Shown here: piece after piece, positions 1 to 4,527 of the stretch
Layout of the letters: every line of letters begins with the position of its first letter
Numbering within the stretch: the stretch's first letter is position 1
NCBI GenBank assembly: GCA_964523945.1
Contig: CAZGBU010000118.1
Coordinates: forward strand, 1-5,956
Reading direction: 5' to 3'
From: CAKTOF01 sp964523945
GTDB lineage: Bacteria > Bacillota > Clostridia > Oscillospirales > Oscillospiraceae
Length of the DNA stretch: 5,956 nt
The notes under the pieces: model-generated
What the model was told of the DNA's origin: nothing
What the model saw: the letters and a program-made list of their open reading frames with translations, nothing else
Databases searched by the model: none
Translations under genes and position numbers: made by a program

Positions 1-6
1 TTGCTA

Positions 7-38
7 TCTTGTTGCTTTAGAACAAGACTACACATTTT
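7..38 (+). terminator. Possible weak terminator or inverted repeat at the left edge
   Basis: A perfect 7-bp inverted repeat (TCTTGTT at 7-13, AACAAGA at 21-27, 7-nt loop) is followed by a short T run at 34-38. It could end a gene lying left of the window. The stem is AT-rich and the T run starts 6 nt after the stem, so termination would be weak and the repeat may be chance. Confidence 0.25.
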
Positions 39-138
39 TCAAACAAGGCCTAACCCCACGGAACTGCGTCAAGGAAAGCCGCGCTTTTTTGCGCAGGAAA
101 CAGCAGGATCTCTGAAAATTTAACGATTTTTTCATGAT

Positions 139-172
139 TTGTCTGGCCATACAGACTATAATCCAATATAAT
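139..172 (+). promoter_or_regulatory. Promoter region of the zinc-ribbon gene with two tandem TATAAT boxes
   Basis: Two perfect -10 hexamers, TATAAT at 157-162 and 167-172, lie exactly 10 bp apart in the AT-rich DNA upstream of the zinc-ribbon gene. The best -35-like hexamer, TTGTCT at 139-144, is 12 bp from the first box and 22 bp from the second, so neither spacing is standard and the -35 is uncertain. A short inverted repeat, GTCTG (141-145) and CAGAC (152-156) around a 6-nt centre, directly abuts the first -10 box and could be a small operator. Calling this a promoter is an inference from the hexamers and position. Confidence 0.5.
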
Positions 173-200
173 CAATCCAAGCGGCATATCCAATGCCCAA

Positions 201-207
201 AGGGAGG
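201..207 (+). promoter_or_regulatory. Ribosome binding site that decides the start of the zinc-ribbon gene
   Basis: The Shine-Dalgarno sequence AGGGAGG lies 8 nt before the ATG at 216 and 5 nt before the in-frame GTG at 213. The spacing favours ATG 216. A third candidate, the ATG at 211, is followed at once by TGA in its own frame and cannot be used. Confidence 0.8.
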
Positions 208-215
208 ATCATGTG

Positions 216-902
216 ATGAAATACTGCAAATCATGCGGCGCGGCGCTGCTCGACGGGTTCCGGTTCTGTGTCCAGTGCGGCGCGACCGTCGGCACGGATG
301 AGCCGGCGGCAGCTGCGCAGGGAGAGCCCATCCCGCACGCTGCATCCGCTGCTGTCCCTGTCTCTGGGCCGGCAGCCGAGCCAACGGCTGCGGCCATATC
401 CGAGTCTGCGGCCCCGGTGGAGCCTGCCGCGGATCCCGTGCCCGCACCTGTGCAGACCGATTCCGTCTCCGGTCTGCCGGAATTGAAACCGGAGTACAGT
501 GCTCCGGCCGCGGCGCAGAACGCCGCCCCTCCTTCGCAGGCCGCAGCAACCCCGGTTCGCGAGCCTGTGCCGCAGCCCGTCCGACCCGCCGCGCCGGTCC
601 AGGCGGAGGACGCGCCTGCCGAAAAGACGGGCTTGCTCGGATTTGACGGCGCGTTTGTCGCGCTGCTGCTGTTCTGCCTGCCCGGCGTCGGTCTGATTAC
701 AGCGATTATCTGGGCGCTGGGCGGTGCCAAAAACCCGAGCCGCAAAAACCTTGCCCGCGCATACCTTCTGCTGATTCTGGCGCTGTGCCTGTTTGTCGGC
801 TGTATCGCGCTGCTGATGTATCTAATCGCAGGCGACCAGGTCCGTGCTTTCTTTTCGTACATCGAAGCCTATTGGGAAGGACTTCCCATGTTGCCCCGCT
901 GA
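216..902 (+). CDS. Zinc-ribbon membrane protein with Pro/Ala-rich linker
   Basis: The 228-aa protein begins with a compact zinc ribbon: Cys4-X2-Cys7, ten residues, then Cys18-X2-Cys21, which should bind one zinc ion. Residues about 27-135 are a low-complexity linker rich in Ala, Pro, Val and Glu and probably disordered. Two hydrophobic segments follow at about 146-168 and 182-204, joined by a basic loop (KNPSRKNLARA, about 172-182) that resembles a motif I recall from zinc-ribbon membrane proteins of Clostridia. A short C-terminal tail ends in MLPR. There is no signal peptide, so the ribbon is probably cytoplasmic with the C-terminal hairpin in the membrane. It has its own promoter region and terminator, so it is likely a single-gene unit. 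The architecture is common in Firmicutes but has no assigned function; a role in sensing or in recruiting partners to the membrane would be speculation. The start could be GTG 213, one residue earlier. Confidence 0.88.
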   Translation: MKYCKSCGAALLDGFRFCVQCGATVGTDEPAAAAQGEPIPHAASAAVPVSGPAAEPTAAAISESAAPVEPAADPVPAPVQTDSVSGLPELKPEYSAPAAAQNAAPPSQAAATPVREPVPQPVRPAAPVQAEDAPAEKTGLLGFDGAFVALLLFCLPGVGLITAIIWALGGAKNPSRKNLARAYLLLILALCLFVGCIALLMYLIAGDQVRAFFSYIEAYWEGLPMLPR

Positions 903-912
903 CCCCGCCTGT

Positions 913-946
913 GCCCCGCCGCGAAAGCGGCGGGGCTTTTCTTTTT
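913..946 (+). terminator. Strong rho-independent terminator of the zinc-ribbon gene
   Basis: A 10-bp perfect GC-rich stem (GCCCCGCCGC at 913-922, GCGGCGGGGC at 927-936) closes a GAAA tetraloop and is followed by the T-rich tail TTTTCTTTTT (937-946). It starts 10 nt after the stop codon. This is a textbook intrinsic terminator for plus-strand transcription. Confidence 0.95.
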
Positions 947-962
947 ATCATCTACAAGGAAA

Positions 963-992
963 CGCCCGCAGCCGCTGCAGCGGCTGCGGGCG
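963..992 (-). terminator. 30-bp perfect palindrome, probable terminator of the ylmH-DUF896 pair
   Basis: Positions 963-992 are a perfect GC-rich palindrome with two 15-nt arms meeting at CTGCAG and no unpaired spacer. It lies 9 bp beyond the stop codon of the minus-strand DUF896 gene. Read on the minus strand the arm is followed only by TTTCCTT, so the T tract is short and interrupted. The position supports a terminator for the minus-strand pair, and the stem is strong enough to act despite the weak tail. It could also block leftover plus-strand read-through. Confidence 0.6.
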
Positions 993-1001
993 GGATCCGG
1001 C

Positions 1002-1214
1002 TCAACGGAAACCAGGCTTTTTCTTCAGCTTATGCTTACCCTTTTCGTCCACAATATAGGTGTTGTCAAGCTGAGCGGTCAGATTTTCCCGCACAGCCGC
1101 AACATACGCTCGCCGCAGCGCATCGCGCTCGGCCGTCTCCTCCGGTGTCAGCGCACGCGTTCTGGCCAGCCGCGCCAATTCATTGATGCGGTCGATTTTC
1201 TGCTGGTCGATCAT
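1002..1214 (-). CDS. DUF896 / UPF0291 family protein (YnzC-like)
   Basis: This 70-aa protein matches the small UPF0291/DUF896 family of Firmicutes, whose best-known member is Bacillus subtilis YnzC. The family pattern is clear: an N-terminal helix (KIDRINELARLAR), the turn LTPEE, a second charged helix (ETAERDALRRAYVAAVREN), then a conserved stretch (LDNTYIVDEKGKHKLKKKP) ending in a basic tail. Family members fold as a two-helix hairpin and are about 60-80 aa long, so it is full length. The biochemical function is not established; the basic tail would suit nucleic-acid or ribosome contact, which is inference. The start is well fixed: AAGGAG (plus-strand 1223-1228) lies 8 nt before the ATG. 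That site overlaps the ylmH stop codon, so translation is probably coupled to ylmH. Confidence 0.93.
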   Translation of the reverse strand: MIDQQKIDRINELARLARTRALTPEETAERDALRRAYVAAVRENLTAQLDNTYIVDEKGKHKLKKKPGFR

Positions 1215-1222
1215 ACTATCGT

Positions 1223-1228
1223 CTCCTT
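1223..1228 (-). promoter_or_regulatory. Ribosome binding site of the DUF896 gene, overlapping the ylmH stop
   Basis: On the minus strand AAGGAG ends 8 nt before the DUF896 ATG. Its first two A residues are the last two bases of the ylmH TAA stop (1227-1229). Ribosomes finishing ylmH would therefore sit on this site, which suggests translational coupling within one mRNA. Confidence 0.75.
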
Positions 1229-2021
1229 AGAGAAATTCCTCAATGGTAACGGCGGTGCGACCCTTCCGTGTCGTGCCATCCACGCTTTTGAGCCGGATTC
1301 GCCCGCGTCCGCGCACCGAGATCAGGCTCCCGGGCGCAACCGTGCGGTCCGGCTTGTCACACGGCAGATGGTCCAACGAGACTGCGCCGCGCCGGATCAG
1401 CTCAGACGCTGCCGTGCGGCTGACATCGCACCCGGCGGCAACCACGCTGTCAAGCCGCAGCGCCGCAACGCTCTCATGGCGCTCGCGTACCTGCGCCTCC
1501 GGCACGGCCAGCTCCGCCAGGGCAATCTCCTCGACACTGAGCCGAACGCGGCCAGCCGATGTCAGATTCTGCAGCACATACGGCAGGATCTCACGCGTCA
1601 CCAGGAAGTCGCAGCTTGTCCGGCCAACGTAGATGTCTCCAATTGTCTCGCGTTTGATCCCGCTGCCCATCAGGCTGCCGAGCATATCGCGGTTCGTCGG
1701 CGGCCGCTCGGCGCGAAACTGCGCGCGCACGGCGGCGATTGGGCCGTCGCCTCCTGTCATCCACGACTCGTCCAGATAGTCCGGGAGGAAGCAGCATACG
1801 GCGCGCTCAGCCTCCGGCACGCCGCCGAAGAAACAAAAACCGGCCGCGCCGGCCGCATGCAGCAGCTGCCGGCAGAGCGCCTGCTCACGCCCGGTCAAAA
1901 AATTGGTCGCCGCCGGAATGCTGCGCCGGTCCGCTGCGGTCATCTTGTCGAGCACGCGCGCAAGCAGAATTCTGTCCTCGTCTGTCTGTGCGAAGCGCGC
2001 CACCAGTTCCGCCTTTTCCAT
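1227..2021 (-). CDS. ylmH: YlmH family S4-domain RNA-binding protein
   Basis: The 264-aa product has the full YlmH architecture. An N-terminal helical region (1-75) contains FLTGREQ (41-47) and the GFCFFGG strand (61-67). The YlmH RNA-binding region covers about 75-170, with the hallmark LGSLMGSGIKRETIGDI (114-130), then VGRTSCDFLVT. A C-terminal S4 domain (about 184-250) includes RLDSVVAAGCDVSRTAASEL and SVRGRGRIRL. S4 domains bind structured RNA; B. subtilis YlmH has been linked to ribosome-associated quality control, acting on peptidyl-tRNA on stalled 50S subunits. It usually sits in the ylmD-ylmH-divIVA cell-division cluster, but no such gene is visible here: the partner is a DUF896 gene 12 bp downstream. 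The ATG at 2021 has a weak Shine-Dalgarno (GGGTG, 10-nt spacing) and a good promoter just upstream. The length is normal and no lesion is seen. Confidence 0.94.
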   Translation of the reverse strand: MEKAELVARFAQTDEDRILLARVLDKMTAADRRSIPAATNFLTGREQALCRQLLHAAGAAGFCFFGGVPEAERAVCCFLPDYLDESWMTGGDGPIAAVRAQFRAERPPTNRDMLGSLMGSGIKRETIGDIYVGRTSCDFLVTREILPYVLQNLTSAGRVRLSVEEIALAELAVPEAQVRERHESVAALRLDSVVAAGCDVSRTAASELIRRGAVSLDHLPCDKPDRTVAPGSLISVRGRGRIRLKSVDGTTRKGRTAVTIEEFL

Positions 2022-2042
2022 ATCGTTGATTCACCCGAGCGT

Positions 2043-2071
2043 ATCTTATCACACCGGCGCCCCCGCTGCAA
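2043..2071 (-). promoter_or_regulatory. Promoter of ylmH (minus strand)
   Basis: Read on the minus strand, TTGCAG (plus 2066-2071) and TAAGAT (plus 2043-2048) are separated by exactly 17 bp. A TG dinucleotide one base before the -10 gives an extended -10 (TGATAAGAT). This is a good vegetative sigma-factor promoter. Transcription should start near 2036, giving a leader of only about 15 nt before the ATG at 2021. The start point is estimated from spacing, not observed. Confidence 0.65.
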
Positions 2072-2100
2072 TTGACTTTTTTGCGCAAATCCGATACCAT
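2072..2100 (+). promoter_or_regulatory. Promoter of the molybdoenzyme gene (plus strand)
   Basis: TTGACT (2072-2077) and TACCAT (2095-2100) are separated by exactly 17 bp. The -35 matches consensus at five of six bases, the -10 at four of six. Its -35 directly abuts the -35 of the opposing ylmH promoter. Transcription would begin near 2107, about 16 nt before the TTG at 2123. If so, coding cannot begin at the upstream in-frame TTG 2072 or ATG 2099. Confidence 0.6.
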
Positions 2101-2107
2101 GGCAGAA

Positions 2108-2113
2108 AAGGAG
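2108..2113 (+). promoter_or_regulatory. Ribosome binding site that decides the molybdoenzyme start
   Basis: AAGGAG lies 9 nt before the in-frame TTG at 2123 but directly touches the in-frame ATG at 2114 and follows the ATG at 2099. Spacing therefore favours TTG 2123. This is also the start that best fits the family, placing the first iron-sulfur cysteine at residue 10. Confidence 0.7.
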
Positions 2114-2122
2114 ATGATCATC

Positions 2123-4318
2123 TTGGCCACGACGGAACTCAAAGCGGCCTGCCGCGGCTGCCACGGCGGATGCATGCACATCCTGACCGTAAAGGACGGC
2201 CGCATCGTCAAGGTTCGCCCGGACCCCGACGGACCGCTCAACAACGGCCACGCCTGTGTGAAAGGCATGAGTATCATCGAGCAGATGTACCACCCCGATC
2301 GGCTGGTTTACCCGATGCGCCGCACCGGCGCGCGCGGTTCGGGCCAGTGGAAGCGCATCAGCTGGGACGAGGCCTATGACGAGATTGCATCGCGCCTGAG
2401 CAGTCTGATGGAAACATACGGCAAAGAATGCGTCGCGATGATTTCCGGTACCGGCCGGCACCATCTTGCGCAGTTCTGGCGCTTCGGCAATGTACTCGGC
2501 ACGCCGAACGCGACCTCCTCCGGCGCGCTGATCTGTCTGGGCCCGCGCAAAAATGCCGGCGAATTCACCGCGGGGCTGTTCGCGGGAGTTGACTACTATG
2601 GCGACGTCAAGCCCGCGGGCATTCTCGTCTGGGGCGCAAATCCCGCGGTCAGCGGCGCGGACGGCGAGCTGCAGTGGCACATTCAGGACGCCGCAAAGCG
2701 CGGCACGCATCTGGTTGTCGTCGACCCACAGCCCACTGCGCTCGCCAGGCAGGCGGACGTATGGCTGCGGCTGCGACCGGGGACAGATGGTGCGCTCGCC
2801 CTCAGCATTTTAAATGTGCTGATCGAAGAGGATTTGTACGACCACGACTTTGTGGACAACTGGACTTACGGATTTGACGCACTGCGCGCGCGCTGCGCCG
2901 AATACAACCCGGAACGCGTCAGCGAGATTGCCTGGGTGCCAGCCGAACAGATCCGGCAGGCCGCACGGCTGCTCGCCGCCGTCAAGCCATTTTCGCTCGA
3001 GTGGGGCACCGGCGTCGAGCAGAGCACCAACGCCATCCAGACCTGCCGCGCCATCTATATGATTCCCGCGCTGACCGGCAACTACGACATACCGGGCGGA
3101 TTTGTCGAGAGCAAGGAAATCGCACCAACCGCCGACCCGCTCTTTGACCGGCTCTCCCCCGAGATGGCCAAAAAATGCATTACCGGCGGCTATCCGCTCA
3201 ACGACGGCACGATGACGCCGAAGCTGTTCGGCCACCCGTGGCTGACGCTCGACGCAATCAAAACCGGCCAACCCTACAAGATCCGCGCGCTGCTTTCCAA
3301 CGCAAACAACACGCTGCTCTCCGTACCGGACAGCCTGCACTCCTACGAGTGCCTGAAGGAACTGGAATTCTTCGTGTATATGGACTTCTTCCTGACGCCG
3401 ACGGCGGAGCTGGCCGATCTCGTGCTGCCGGCGGCGCTCTGGCCGGAGATCGACAGCGTCTACTGCATGCCCGAGTTCGGCGACCAGGCCGCACTGTGCA
3501 TGCGCAAGGCCGTGCAGGTCGGAGAATGCAAATCCGACGAGGATTTCTTTCTGGAGCTGTGTGAGCGCATGGGGCTTGACTACGGGGCATCCTCTCAGCT
3601 GGAGCTTCTAAACGAAAGCCTGGCCGAGATGGCCCGCCGCCGGCCGGAATACGCCGGCATTGACTTCGATCAGTTCAAAGAGCTGGGCTACATCGTGCCG
3701 GAGCGAACCTACCGGAACTATGAGACACGCGGCGGCTTCCGCACGCCGTCGGGCAAATTTGAGCTGTGGTCGCACATCATGGCCGACGCAGGGCAGGACC
3801 CGCTGCCATGCTGGGTCGAGCCGCCCGAGACGCCGGTCAGCCGCCCGGATCTTCTGGCGGCGTATCCTCTGGTGCTGACGACCGGCAGCCGCCTGACGCC
3901 ATATTTCATCTCCAACAACCGGCAGATCGCATCGCTGCGGCGCCTGGCGCCGTTTCCGACGGTTACACTGCACCCCGACATCGCTGCTGCACACGGCATC
4001 GCAGAGGGCGACTGGATCTGGATTGAGACAGCGCGCGGCCGGATCACACAGCGTGCCCATCTTGAGCCGCTGATGGATCCGCGCGTCGTCAACTGCGAGA
4101 TGGGCTGGTGGTATCCCGAGGCCGGCGCGCCGGATTACGATTGGGCGATCTCCAACGTCAACGTGCTGACCGTCGGCCAGCCGCCGTGCGATCCGGTCGG
4201 CGGCGCATACCAGCTGCGCGCGCTGCTCTGCCGCGTCTACCCAAATCCGGATGGCCGGCAGATCGAGCAGCGCTACGAGCGCTCCGCCCTCGCCCGGCCG
4301 CCTCTTCGGCGCGCATAA
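2123..4318 (+). CDS. Cytoplasmic molybdopterin-dependent oxidoreductase (DMSO reductase superfamily), substrate unknown
   Basis: The 731-aa product is a complete catalytic subunit of the DMSO reductase superfamily, binding bis-MGD with Mo or W. Near the N-terminus is a [4Fe-4S] motif, Cys10-X2-Cys13-X3-Cys17-X27-Cys45, followed by Lys47, the family lysine between cluster and cofactor. The metal ligand is probably Cys138 in SSGALICLGPR. Nucleotide-binding motifs include ILVWGANPA (167-175), VDPQPT (200-205) and RPGTDGALAL (218-227). The C-terminal dinucleotide-binding domain runs from about 581 and holds GWWYPE (661-666) and a final NVNVLTVGQPPCDP stretch. There is no Tat signal, so it should stay in the cytoplasm. 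No electron-transfer or anchor subunit lies beside it. Size, single-gene context and Cys ligand recall acetylene hydratase, but His14 replaces that enzyme's catalytic Asp, so that activity is doubtful. Family assignment is secure; the reaction is not. Confidence 0.93.
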   Translation: MATTELKAACRGCHGGCMHILTVKDGRIVKVRPDPDGPLNNGHACVKGMSIIEQMYHPDRLVYPMRRTGARGSGQWKRISWDEAYDEIASRLSSLMETYGKECVAMISGTGRHHLAQFWRFGNVLGTPNATSSGALICLGPRKNAGEFTAGLFAGVDYYGDVKPAGILVWGANPAVSGADGELQWHIQDAAKRGTHLVVVDPQPTALARQADVWLRLRPGTDGALALSILNVLIEEDLYDHDFVDNWTYGFDALRARCAEYNPERVSEIAWVPAEQIRQAARLLAAVKPFSLEWGTGVEQSTNAIQTCRAIYMIPALTGNYDIPGGFVESKEIAPTADPLFDRLSPEMAKKCITGGYPLNDGTMTPKLFGHPWLTLDAIKTGQPYKIRALLSNANNTLLSVPDSLHSYECLKELEFFVYMDFFLTPTAELADLVLPAALWPEIDSVYCMPEFGDQAALCMRKAVQVGECKSDEDFFLELCERMGLDYGASSQLELLNESLAEMARRRPEYAGIDFDQFKELGYIVPERTYRNYETRGGFRTPSGKFELWSHIMADAGQDPLPCWVEPPETPVSRPDLLAAYPLVLTTGSRLTPYFISNNRQIASLRRLAPFPTVTLHPDIAAAHGIAEGDWIWIETARGRITQRAHLEPLMDPRVVNCEMGWWYPEAGAPDYDWAISNVNVLTVGQPPCDPVGGAYQLRALLCRVYPNPDGRQIEQRYERSALARPPLRRA

Positions 4319-4340
4319 ACACACCACAGAACACACGGGC

Positions 4341-4383
4341 AAAAAAGGCGAACCGGCAGTCCTGCTGCCGGTTCGCCTTTTTT
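4341..4383 (+). terminator. Bidirectional rho-independent terminator
   Basis: Two perfect 19-nt arms (4341-4359 and 4365-4383) enclose the 5-nt loop TCCTG. The stem core GGCGAACCGGCAG is flanked by six A on the left and six T on the right, so it reads as an intrinsic terminator on both strands. It begins 22 nt after the molybdoenzyme stop and also lies downstream of the converging minus-strand surface-protein gene, so it can serve both. Confidence 0.93.
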
Positions 4384-4448
4384 CTTTCACAATTTCATCC
4401 ACAAAGCCATGTGCAGAACAGCAGAATGGAATCATCTGAAGGAAGGAA

Positions 4449-4483
4449 ACGGGGCACTCCAGAGATTGTCCGGAGCGCCCCGT
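4449..4483 (-). terminator. Probable first terminator of the SLH surface-protein gene
   Basis: ACGGGGC (4449-4455) pairs with GCCCCGT (4477-4483), and CTCC (4457-4460) with GGAG (4472-4475), across one A/C mismatch, leaving an 11-nt loop. On the minus strand the hairpin lies 44 bp after the stop codon and is followed by the pyrimidine-rich tail TTTCCTTCCTT. The interrupted T tract makes it weaker than the bidirectional terminator at 4341-4383, which would catch any read-through. Confidence 0.55.
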
Positions 4484-4527
4484 CTGCACTGAAACTTCGC
4501 TCAGATTCAGATGGTGATATTTTCGCA

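Larger units (their letters stand above)
4319..4527. other. Convergent intergenic region holding two terminator hairpins
   Basis: These 209 bp lie between the stop codons of the molybdoenzyme (plus) and the surface protein (minus). The only structures I see are the hairpins at 4341-4383 and 4449-4483. The segment between them (4384-4448) is more AT-rich and shows no open frame with a ribosome binding site. Confidence 0.7.

Noticed and set aside
81..94. GCGC-T6-GCGC hairpin upstream of the zinc-ribbon gene
   Set aside because: A 4-bp stem with the T run in the loop is not a terminator and is expected by chance.
209..862. A 217-aa Ala/Gly/Ser-rich open frame on the minus strand
   Set aside because: It mirrors the Pro/Ala-rich linker of the zinc-ribbon gene; the plus-strand frame has the ribosome binding site, the cysteine motif and the terminator.
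1032..2075. A 347-aa open frame on the plus strand opposite ylmH and the DUF896 gene
   Set aside because: It is antisense to two recognised family proteins, has no domain pattern and has a composition expected from a shadow frame in GC-rich DNA.
2072..2122. Longer N-terminus for the molybdoenzyme from TTG 2072 or ATG 2099
   Set aside because: TTG 2072 is part of the predicted -35 box and ATG 2099 overlaps the -10 box; neither has a Shine-Dalgarno, while TTG 2123 has AAGGAG at good spacing.
2123..4318. Naming the molybdoenzyme acetylene hydratase, a formate dehydrogenase or a specific aromatic dehydroxylase
   Set aside because: Length and Cys ligand fit acetylene hydratase, but the residue matching its catalytic Asp is His14. 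No selenocysteine or Cys-His formate dehydrogenase motif is seen, and motif reading cannot settle the substrate.
4319..4448. A small gene between the molybdoenzyme and the surface protein
   Set aside because: No open frame with a ribosome binding site is visible, and the interval is largely occupied by the bidirectional terminator.
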